From the NCBI GenBank assembly GCA_963966185.1, contig CAWZYM010000224.1, positions 433,501 through 497,500 of the forward strand: 64,000 nucleotides of DNA, given 5' to 3'. A program made the translations under genes and the position numbers. The stretch is from Rhabditoides inermis. Lineage: Eukaryota; Nematoda; Chromadorea; Rhabditida; Rhabditidae. Each line of letters starts with the position of its first letter. Position 1 is the stretch's first letter. Below are positions 26,399 to 36,528 of the stretch, piece by piece. Under the pieces are notes generated by a model that was given only the letters and a program-made list of their open reading frames with translations, was not told the DNA's origin and did not search any database.

Positions 26399-26421
26399 AG
26401 AGAGAGAGAGAGAGAAAGAGA

Positions 26422-26469
<48 letters not shown>

Positions 26470-29400
26470 AGAAAGAGATCCTAGTCATATGATGTTTGGG
26501 AGCCGTAGTATGGGGATAATGACCGCTGCAGCAATTGAGCAGCTAGGGAGAAGAAAGAGCGAAAGACTTAACCGGCTTACAAAAATCACAAATCACATGG
26601 TTATCTTTCAAGTAAGAACCCCTACAACGATTTCAATGAATAGAAGGAACTTTGTTCAATGAAACGTTTCAATCTTCGAACTTGATGGAGCTACATACAT
26701 ATCATAATGATGCCACATAGAGAGCACAAAACCCTTCAATCATCAACGTTTCGTGCTCCTTCCTTCCTTCATATCTATAATTTGATAAACCCGTTACCTA
26801 ATTGCGGCTCTGTAATTGCCGTTCTACTGGCCATTTCGCTAGGGTAGAAATGTGAATTCGGCGAGATGCTGACAGGATAATGGGTACAAGTATCGGAAAT
26901 AGAATTTACGAATAGATTGAAAACAATTATGTTCTGTGATTTTTGTTTTGCAAATTCGAGAAGGGGGAGGAGATGAGCATGTATTATTATGTATAGTGCT
27001 AGTAGAAAGTGCAAATAGAGAATGATAGGATAAATGGTAACACTTCATTTTGCGTGAATGAATAATTGGTGTGACTTAATATAAGTAAGCAGTAAAGTGT
27101 ATTGTTCATTGTTAAGTCATAGTAGCAAAGAGATGTACGATAGACGATAGTACGGTAGAGCAAGGGTTGAAATATAATCGTAGATCATAGTAAACACTCC
27201 TATCGTATCAGTATGTTATGCTCATGCATTAGTAAGATGAAGAATGGTCGAAAAGAATTGAGCGATTCAAGAGAGAAATGAACAACGTAAAAATAAAAGT
27301 GCACGATTTATAAGGGAGAAAGGTTCGGTATGTGCCACTCATGACATATACCGAATAAAGTATTTGATTTATTTGATTTGTTTTCAGTTTCATCGTGAAC
27401 CTCGCGTTCTCTGACCTCCTTCTCTGTGTGGTCACCGCCCCCGTCACTCTGTACACCTCCGTCAACCTATTCTGGCCGTTCGGAGACTACAGCTGCAAAG
27501 TGGTGCGTTGTATTGATTGAATATCGATTGGTGCGTTTGGTGCCTTGTACATAACGTTACGTGTAATATTTGCTTTCCACTGCTGTCACACATGACACAC
27601 ACTCACAAATTACAAAAAATTCTCACTTGCTCAGGTTCATGATTGTAGTGCGTGAGTAAGTCTGTGGGATTGTGACGACTCATTCGGTTGCCCGTTTTTG
27701 GCAATGGGCCCGACGTGGACTTTAGTCGGAAAAGAAATTGACGATGCACTAGTAAAATAGTTTACGGCACTTCCTTAATTGAAAAATGGTCGGCTAGCGG
27801 TTTGCAGAAATGTGTGAGAAGGGAACATAAACGTAGCGGTTTAGAGTTTAGAGAGTTTAGAGAGTAGTTTTGAATTCGTTATTAGATAAATTGAAACAAT
27901 TTCAGATAGAGGTTTGGTCAATAACAAGTCTTTGTTCATAGTAAATCTATTTAATCGTAATGAGATCTAATGCACTCTTCACAGATTTGTTTTTTGTTGT
28001 TGGATGAGTGAAAGATATGTCATTAATTAATGTACCACGCATTTAATGTAATGTACGTTTAACCAGAGTGTGTTTTTCATTGACAAAAATAATCAGAACA
28101 ATAAATACAGAAACCTCTTTTGCAGCTCGCATCCGTGCAAGCAGTCAACACTTTCGTCTCTTCTCTCACTCTCGCGCTGATTGCTCTCGATCGAGTACTG
28201 CTCACTCTGTGTCCAGTCAGATGGTGAGTACATGCAACGCCTCGATAGCTCAGTTGGGAGAGCGTACGACTGAAGATCGTAAGGTCACCGGATCGATCCC
28301 GGTTCGGGGCAAAACGTTTTGCTGAATTCGAATGGTCATGAAACACATTTTGAAATGTTTTAGAATGCGAAACTAATGAAACAACATTAGTTTTTGACAC
28401 TTTTATTATTTTTCAGGCGTCTGGCGGCCACGGCTCCGCTGATCTGCTACTGTGTGGTGTGGATAGTGTCGATCCTCGTCGCCCTGCCCTACTCACTCGC
28501 AGTCTCGGCCGAGAACGTGGTCACCTTCGAGCCTTGGAGCGACCCGCAGACTGTTCATCAGGTATCATTTTATCATGAAGTCACTCAATTATCCCCATTC
28601 ACCTTTCACATCATCCATAATTGAAGAGCGAATTGATAAGGAGATTGATAGGAGGATGTGAATTGTTCATGCTTCGCAGAACTCGTCCCCTTTCCCGCGC
28701 TGCAAAAACTATCTCATGTAATCATTCTATATAGCATTCTACTTAGACTCATAGACAAGAGAGGGGAATGGAAAGTGGGGGGCGCAAGGTAAACGGAAGT
28801 CGTCTTTTCTTCATCTCACTTCTTGATTGACAGGAGGCAAAAGGTTGCCGGCACCAACATAGATAGAGGGAGAGCGATAGCGGGGGAGAGAAAAGGAGGA
28901 AGGACACTGCCCTCTACTCTAACAGCGCTCTTTATAGGCTCTCTTGAGTGACAAGAGAGAGCACTTGTCGATTCGTGAAATGTTTACGCTATCGAATTGG
29001 CCCCTCGCCAAATGCCTATACGAACATATGCATATTCATGAGAGATGCATAGATGCATATGTATGTATGAGCACGAAAACACACATCTGGGGATATATAG
29101 GAGGGAATTTTGAGCATCTTGCCCGAAGCAAACAACCAGAATCCAGATAACACTACAACCTACAACCTTGTATCTGACAGGGACTTCCCTGGTCTCACGG
29201 GGACTTCCTGTAAGGTTTTATTTCTCTCTTTTTTCTCAAACGCGACACGCAGTTTTCTTTGTACAGACTAATTCACTAATTCGTCTTATTCGAAATCAAA
29301 GCACACTTTTTCCCACCACTACGTAGCCAAACGACCTTATTTTCGTTTTCAGAGCGGTAATCGAATCGTTTCGCTCATGTAAATGAACTATAATAAGCCT

Positions 29401-30388
29401 TGTTTCTCTAAATTAAATCATTGGGATGTGTCCACTACAATATGGAAAACATGTATCTCTGTGTCACTGTGTCTTCCCGCATTCTATGACGTAATCGGAA
29501 GAATCGCATTGCTTCGCCACAATAAAACACACACATCTGGGAACATCGAGGGAAAATGGCAAATGCGTTTACTGCGATGCTACCACCACCAAAACAGGAG
29601 GGTACAGCGATATGTCTGATGAAAAAAATGTGATGCAGGGAAGGAGTACTGGGCGATCCCAATAAATACCAACGTAAACATTCCAGCCCGCGAAACGTTT
29701 CAGTGTTTACGTTTCCGATACGTTTCAGCTGAACGTGTGCGGGCGGTCTTTCCCACAAGTATGCATGGAGTCGCCGGAGACGTGGAGTCGATTCGCGTTC
29801 AGCAAACTCACCTACACACTCGCAGTGTTCGCCATTCAGGTACTTTGAGAGGGTTTTCCCGGAACCGTGATTCGTAATTCGTAATAGCTGTACGTGGCAT
29901 TGTACGAGAACATGAATGGAAGCATGCAGTATGGCAAAGATCTTGGAAGGCTAACTCGGAGTGCATGATCATAAATTATGATGGCCTATACTATGATTAC
30001 TTTTCACTATGATTATGTCCTCAATTATATGAATCAGCGCATGAGATTGCGATTCCTTTGAAAAGAATACTATATGGAGTGTGTTTTGGTTGTGGAATAA
30101 CTAATATTAGTACATGTGTTTTGATGTCTTTAAATACTACTTTCACCTTTCACTCTTTCACATTACGGTATCGTTTCGAAAAAAAGGGCTTTCTACTTGT
30201 GGGTCAACGCGTTTTCGTCGTTGAGAGTATGTACTAGATTGCACTTGATGTTATGAAAAATTGAGGACCGGAAAACGCAACAAAATATGAATCTTGAAGT
30301 AGCCTATTGAAATATCACGTTTCTCCGCCAGGAACCAGGATATGTGCGAACACGTATGTGTTCTGGTGTTCACGTAGTATCACAGATC

Positions 30389-30444
<56 letters not shown>

Positions 30445-30922
30445 ACCCGGGCTCAAGTTCCCACTCCCATGCTATGACGGTATTCCTGACTTCTATGAAC
30501 GTTGTGACTGAACTACATTCCATTTATTTAATGAAGTGCCACCACTTCCGGGAGCGTTTCATCAACTAGATAACTACTACACATCACGCTACTGCTAATA
30601 AGGCTAAGCTCCAAAAAGATTACTAGCATCTTCTCAAAAAAAGCCATATCCACTGAACGTGTTATTGTGAGGGGGCGATGCTGTTGCACTCATAACAACA
30701 GCTTGTGAATGACATTGAAGCGACATCAAAGATAAATCACGAGCTACAACAACTACAAACTACAGTATTCATTACAGTACCTCGTGCCTCTGTTCTCTCT
30801 CGGATTCGCGTACATGCAGATCGGGTGGACCCTCAATAGAAGGGTGCGCGCCTCGCGCACCGTCGACGAATCCAGAAGGACTAATATGCAAATCAGGAAC
30901 AGGTGAGCAGAGAGATGAGGTC

Positions 30923-30974
<52 letters not shown>

Positions 30975-31274
30975 AGGGAGAGAGATGACGTCATTTTGCA
31001 GACGCGCCCTGTTGTTGTTGTGTGTGCTGGTGTTGACATACGCCATCTGCTGGGCGCCGATGAACATCTACAACATGCTCAGCGGATTCGACCTCATTCA
31101 GTTCTCGCAGTACAGGTGAGACGATCCGCATCAATAACAAATGTAAATGCCCTTCTAAACTTACCGTTTGTAACATGTTTACAGTTGCATTATCAAAACG
31201 GAGATACCACTACAAGGGCTGAGCGCTGGGACTTGTTGTATAGTCAGGATATAGCGATTTTCAACAATTGATCA

Positions 31275-31315
<41 letters not shown>

Positions 31316-32110
31316 GAAGTGATTGCAGCTACCTGTTCTGCCACTTGCTTGGCATCTCCTCTGCCTGCGTGAACCCGGTGGCATACGCCCTGGTGAACGA
31401 GGCGTTCCGCATGGCCCTTCACAACATGTTCGCATCCGTTCGACCACAGACCACTGCGACGAAGAGTGTGGTGGGTTGGAACAGTTTGTCGGACTAACAA
31501 TATAACTATAGCTCACTCAGAGAACCGTAACAATAGATCACTCAGAGAAGTTTGGTGAGTAGGAACAGTTTGATACAATGACCTAGGCAATGTTTACTTA
31601 CCACCACTATTTGGTGTTGTGTAGTTTTTGACAGTTTGCAGCGATATTTGTTTTTGCATGTTGTGGGTGCTGAAATTTGAAAAGACTAACAATAGCTCAC
31701 TCAGAGAACTGCGTATAATTCACACGCACACACAAACGTTTTGTGCACTATTGCACTATTCCACTATCCGCTATCCCACATTGAAAGCGTAGAAGTAGTT
31801 GAGAGTCTGGACAATGCGAAAGCGGAACAGGTAGTGGCATTGAAATACAATAGTTACAGCAGTACTGCTGCGAACAGAGTACATGTCTGGTAGAGTCTAT
31901 TAATTTATACAGAATACAACTTTTTATGAAAGGGACGGAAACCGGTCTGCGTAGTGAAATTGCTTGTATTCTTCCCTATTCCTTTGTTTTGTTCATTAAT
32001 TACTGCAATTTCAGATCCAGCGCGCGGAAACCCTGGCGACTTGTCCTTTAAAGGCGACGCAAGTGCGTACTGACAGTGAGGACAGCCGAAGAATGATGGA
32101 GACCATCTGA
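25468..32110 (+). CDS. neuropeptide receptor-like rhodopsin-family GPCR
   Basis: Seven-transmembrane receptor of the NPY/FMRFamide-peptide receptor type. Exons in order: TM1 (25468-25671, YGIVCSLGAFLNLVVLFAFF); TM2 (27388-27501, NLAFSDLLLCVVTAPVTLYT then WPFGDYSCK); TM3 with ALIALDRVLLTLCPVRW (28127-28224); TM4 and loop 2 (28417-28560); TM5 (29729-29839); loop 3 (30778-30901); TM6 with TYAICWAPMNIYN (31002-31118); TM7 with NPVAYALVNEAFR (31329 onward). WPFG, DRV, CWAP and NPxxY-like NPVAY are in their usual places. Phases agree from TM2 to the end. Two ends are possible: a stop at 31495-31497 (GWNSLSD), or splicing from the donor after KSV into 32014-32110 (IQRAETLATCPLKATQ to METI, stop 32108). 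The first exon may start later, at a tttttcag acceptor at about 25528. Ligand unknown. Confidence 0.88.
26357..26467. repeat. (GA)n microsatellite in GPCR intron 1
   Basis: GA-rich run with short AAAGAG interruptions. A CT-rich tract of the opposite sense lies about 130 bases upstream (26180-26225). Confidence 0.85.
28239..28311 (+). tRNA. tRNA-Phe (GAA), nested in a GPCR intron
   Basis: A 73-base cloverleaf on the gene's own strand. Acceptor stem GCCTCGA/TCGGGGC has one T-G pair. The D arm is GCTC AGTTGGGA GAGC. The anticodon arm TACGA CTGAAGA TCGTA gives anticodon GAA. The T arm is ACCGG ATCGATC CCGGT. A TTTT run follows 5 bases after the end. The T loop starts with A where T54 is nearly invariant, which also weakens the B box (GGATCGATCCC), so expression is not certain. 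Confidence 0.85.
30394..30443. repeat. (GA)n microsatellite in GPCR intron
   Basis: GA run of about 50 bases between the TM5 and loop-3 exons. Another GA tract (30922-30985) lies just after the loop-3 exon. Confidence 0.9.
31268..31316. repeat. (ATTG)n microsatellite in GPCR intron
   Basis: About ten copies of TGAT/ATTG directly before the TM7 exon acceptor. Confidence 0.9.
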
Positions 32111-33302
32111 ACATCTCCCAACGAGCTGACCTTCTTCAACGTTTCTCGAGATCGAAACACTCTCAATTGCATTCGTTTCATTTATTCAACTTTACTCTCT
32201 ATTACGAATAATTTTGCTCTACGACTCGGGTGTACGAATCTCTCTCTCTCTCCATTTGTCTGATTATGATTACCACGTTTTCCCAGGGTATGTGTTTGAT
32301 TTTTGTGTGTATGCAACTATTTACTTTTGTGCCGAATTTGATGATAAAGTGTCGAATTAAATTATTATTGACTCACAATCTGTCTGAAAAAAGTGTTAAA
32401 AAAAGTTGAGAATTGACGCAATATGTAAGATCCAGAATCTCTCAAAAGTGATCACTGAACACATTCAAAACAATCATTTGTGAGAGAACCACACAAGAGT
32501 ATATAATAAATATGTTGCATTATATGTTAAGAAATGACATGAATAGAAATGAATAGGAAATAGGAATAATGCCGGCAAAATGATGTTTTACTTTCGCGAG
32601 GAGTACGTGTTGCACTGATGTTGTTGCAATGATATTTGTACCCAAAAGAATACGGATGCTAATTAGAGCTTCTCTGGAACACACCATTACAGCTAAGCTC
32701 GAATTTGAAAACATTTCCTACTACTTGGTGTTTGTTTCAATTTCAGTATTGATTGACGTATGTGAATTGTGCTATGTATGGGAGGAAGAGATACAGGAAG
32801 AGATGAGGAAGTGAGAATACATAGAGTGACGGAGGAAAATGAGGGAATGGAGAAGAGTAGACAGAAGATAACATTAGTGGTGGTGAAGTAGATGATTTCC
32901 TCATCATCTTAAATCTTTCAGAAAGACTCGCATAAAAGATGAGTTTGTTTTACCCGACGTAAAGCTCTTTTTGTATTTTAGAGCCAGATGACGTGAAACA
33001 CCATTTTGGAAGTGATTAAAACTAGTTTACAAAGTGCACGATGCATTATGCAAATTGTTAATTGTCATTTCCTGTACATGTACCACACAACGCATAAGGT
33101 AGTAATGAACATCAATTTCCTGGATAAATGCATTACTCACAGGAAATGAGTCAGAGTTGTGGTATTACGTCACATATCATGAGATCAGTGACAAGTTCGA
33201 TAAAGGATAAAGGAACACTAGTGTGAGATAAGCTGTCGCCTAGAAAAGGCAGGTCGAGACCACAAAATAATCAGAGCCCAGTGCGACCAACTTTAAACCA
33301 CA
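32111..33302. other. intergenic between GPCR and galectin-like genes
   Basis: No gene supported. It has AT-rich candidate 3' ends (aataatt near 32205, ataataaatatg near 32503) and the promoter region of the next gene. Confidence 0.4.
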
Positions 33303-34657
33303 ATGACTGTTATCAACAACCCCGTAAGTTAAGTTTTAGGGAATGTTACCACGACTTTAGACTCAAACATTGGCAGAATATGTTCAAATGAAGTATTGAC
33401 CACTACTACTACTTTTCAGATGATTCCCTATTCGACCTCTCTCTGCCAGGGTTTGGAGAGTCGGGGATATATCGAGATTAACGCGTATTCCTGGATAGGC
33501 TCCCATGAGTAAGTTTCTGTTCAGACTTCCCTCATCAATATTCTTTCCATCAGCGGCCAAACAGTTTATCTGATAGCGTTCACGCTACTCTCTGCCAAAA
33601 AACGAACATCTTATCATCTGATAAGCCATCAGACACTAACCAATTACATAGCTCACCCTGAAATATCAATACTAAATATTCTAACAATACCGAAATACTT
33701 TTTTCAGTGGATTCGTATTCGAGATGCGCAACTGTGAAGGCATCGCGCTACAAATCAGCACGCAAGGTTGGTTTTATGGACAAAACTCAGCTGATCAGAA
33801 TAACCGATCAGTCTGGTATATGCAATATGCTATCGGAATTCGCAGTAGGCGTAGCAGTGCCGTAATTTACAAAACTTACTTGGTGCATGAATATTCGTGC
33901 ACAGGCTCATCCGTCTCTGTGAAGTCGTGTCGGCGGGGGGTGTGGAAGACGGAGACGCACACAATACACGCGGTGCTGCGAGGCAACTGGCGCATGAAGA
34001 TCAAAGCGCACACCGCATACTACTCGGTAGGTTCACCTAGTTAACCATTTCGCATTTATCTGTATCCCAAAAAATGAACACAAACACAAGTAATTCTATC
34101 GCCTACTGGTAATGTACTCATTTGTCTCATCAGATCACGGTGAACGAGCGCAAGTGCTGCACGTTCTACCACGACGAGTCGCCGCGGCACGTGCAGAGTG
34201 TGGCGATCCGCGGCGACATCCGAGTCGACACACTGCGCGTGTGCCCGAAGAGCGACGGCATCGCGGTACGTATTTCTCTCCTTCTCTCATCGTTTCCCAT
34301 TTCCACATCAGCTTTGATCAGCATACGTATACGTTCCTTCATAATCATAAGCAACCAGATAAGTTTACTAACGATTCAACGTTACAGATACTAGAATGCG
34401 TGTGCTGTCTGTTGTACTGTCTGGGTGCGATCGCCGCGGCAGCTACAGATGACGACAACAGACAGAGTCGCCGCAACTCGCACTCTCACCATCACCACCA
34501 CTCACTGTTCGACACCCACACCCACTATCGCTCGGTCTTCGACTCTCACAACCACCACCATCACGAGCCCAGTGTCATGGACGTGCTGTTCGGCGGCGAC
34601 AAGCATCACCACCATCATTCAATTGTACACGGCATTATCGTTACTGATAAACAATAA
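33303..34657 (+). CDS. galectin-like protein with Cys-rich segment and His-rich C-terminal tail
   Basis: Six exons, all in phase (33303-33323, 33420-33508, 33708-33766, 33905-34026, 34134-34265, 34388-34657), give 230 residues. Residues 1-140 follow a galectin beta-sandwich: IPYSTSLCQGL at the start, GFVFEMRNCEGIALQIS in the middle, and near the end ITVNERKCCTFYHDESPRHV followed by VAIRGDIRV, the usual galectin VN-x-x-x-F-x-x-F-x-H-R-x-P ... I-x-GD pattern. The sugar-binding signature H-NPR-VRN-W-E-R is mostly lost: only the Trp (RRGVWKTE) and an Arg/Lys remain. The last exon adds ECVCCLLYCLGAIAAAA, a short Cys-rich hydrophobic stretch, and then about 65 residues with clusters of five or four histidines. 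Metal binding or lipid attachment is inferred, not shown. Confidence 0.85.
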
Positions 34658-34698
34658 ACAATGCAGTCAGAGTCTGGTGCTTCGTGTCGTGTAAATTC

Positions 34699-35117
34699 TC
34701 GGATTACGATATGAGAATAGTTTGACCTGCGACATTGTCTTAGGATTACGGTAGAAGAAGAATTTGATGTGCGACACTTCGTTAGAATTACGGTAGGAGA
34801 ATAATTTCATCTTCGACACCACCTTAGGATTACGATAGGCGAATAGTTTGATCTGCGACGGTCTCTTAGGATTACGGTAGAGGAATAATTTGATCTGCGA
34901 CGCTCTTTTAGGATTACGGTAAAAGAATAATTCGATCTGTGACACTGCTTTAGGATTACGGTAGGAGAATAACTTGATCTGCGAGACTTCCTTAGGATTA
35001 CGGTAGGAGAATAGTTTGATGTGCGAAGCTCCCTTAAGATTACGGTAGGAGAATAATTTGATCTGCGACACTTCCTTAGGATTACGGTAGGAAAATAATT
35101 TGTTCTGCGACAATCCA
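34699..35117. repeat. 42-bp minisatellite, about 10 units
   Basis: Tandem units of 42 bases of the type taggattacggtaggagaat plus aatttgatctgcgacNNNN. Because 42 is divisible by three, the minus strand stays open across all units, reading about ten 14-residue repeats of the form SQIKLFSYRNPKEV. It begins about 40 bases after the galectin-like stop codon. No evidence of splicing or translation. Confidence 0.9.
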
Positions 35118-35176
35118 TATTAAATACCGGATCACACCACCACATCAAAAAACAAGCCAATCATGTCAAATGTTTA

Positions 35177-35769
35177 TAGGGTATTCCCCCCGTTCACGGT
35201 ACGACAGCCATCTCATCGCATAATTTCTAGACATCATTTGATCGCATCTAGTCGCGCTATCGGCCTGCGCAAGACCATTCGACCGCGCGATTCGCGCGCT
35301 TGGCGGTCTGATTTTAGGGAAATGAGGGTCATTTGCAAGTCAAATGAAGCAGATCGGAGCACCTTCCATGGCTAATAACTCCTTACGGAATTGATGAAAA
35401 TTTCCAATTTTTGGATATGTGGTGTGGATCCCCAGTCCCCATAGAACTCTAGATTTCGATTTTTGATTTTCGCTCTAGTTTTCTTGTTATCGTTCGATAA
35501 CCACGTTTTTGAGGCTGTTCAATAGGTGAAAACTAGAAAACTTAATAACTCACTTCAAACCCATGGTACAGAACCCAGTTTGAGGGAGAAGATGCTTTGA
35601 TAGTGTCTGCACAGAACTCTAGATTTCGATTTTTCAATTTCTTTCATTTTTGCCGTGTTTTCGGCGTAAAACCTCGAAATTTCTCCAATTTGCATAAAAA
35701 GCTCGTCATTTCGACCCTGTCTGGCCGACCGCCGATAATTCGCGTACCGTGAAAATGGGGGATACCCTA
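35177..35769. mobile_element. TA-flanked TIR element (MITE), 593 bp
   Basis: The ends TAGGGTATTCCCCCCGTTCA and the complement of TGAAAATGGGGGATACCCTA form 27-29 bp inverted repeats ending in CACGGTACG, flanked by TA. The interior has a repeated phrase (agaactctagatttcgattt at 35449 and 35613) and no transposase. It probably belongs to a TA-inserting superfamily. Confidence 0.8.
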
Positions 35770-35863
35770 TACTGCTAGAGAGTGGAATGCGAAAATGTAT
35801 TGTTTCTGCAGTCTTGGTTATCTCGTTGATGGGCGGCGCGTCCTCTCCTTCCTTCTCTCCTGT

Positions 35864-36161
35864 CTACTTCTGTCCGTAGGCGTACGTCTTCTGGTAGGTC
35901 TTGGCCTTGGAGTACGCGTATCCTCCGCTCTTCTTCGGCTCCTCCTTGGGGGGAGGAGGAGGGGGCGGGGGAGGAGCGGGCGCGGCGGCGGGCTTAGAGC
36001 CTCCCTGAATCAGGATGGGGTTACTGTAGCCCTGCGTACTGTAACTGTAGCTACAGTACCTTCTTTCCGAACAGCTCGTCGTCGATGTCGATGTCGAGCT
36101 CAGCGGGCTTGCTCGCGCCGCCTCCCAGGTCGACGGGGATGAACGCGGACTTGTCGGCCAT
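35864..36161 (-). CDS. small proline-rich protein, 80 aa
   Basis: Two exons (36060-36161 and 35864-36004) with a 55-base intron, in phase 0. The product begins MADKSAFIPVDLGGGASKPA and has an acidic ELDIDIDDELFGKK segment, an APAPPPPPPPPPKEEPKK linker and a Tyr/Lys tail ending YQKTYAYGQK. A tttccag acceptor lies one base before the ATG, which fits trans-splicing, and the gene is third in a same-strand run. No family recognised. The poly-Pro stretch could bind SH3, WW or profilin domains; that is inference. Confidence 0.7.
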
Positions 36162-36528
36162 GCTGGAAAAGGGGCGGGGTCAGCGGGGGCGGACCCAAGG
36201 GAGCGAGCGGACGCACCTGAACTACCTCGGGGACACGAGGGGATGGTGGATTGGCGGCCGGTCGGCCTGCTTATCAACGTTTCCGCAGAGACGGGGCGGG
36301 GCATGCCAAAGAGATGCTAATCAATTTAGACATGCTAAATTTCGTTCATTCCCCTAAACATTACAAACAAAGGTCGGTCGGGTCAGTAAAAATTTATCAA
36401 AACAAAACAACTCACAATCAGGTTAAAAACAAAACAGCTCGCAGAGCAGACTAAAACTACAACAATCCTTAAAATACTATAAAACACAAAAAGAAATTCG
36501 ATATCTTTAAAACCGTTTGGACGGGAGC

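Noticed and set aside
34699..35117. CRISPR-like regular repeats
   Set aside because: The units are directly tandem without unique spacers, in a eukaryotic genome; this is a minisatellite.
35864..36304. 146-aa unspliced minus-strand frame over the proline-rich gene
   Set aside because: Its upstream half is a different frame from the real first exon; splicing of a 55-base intron gives the better 80-aa model with a trans-splice acceptor.
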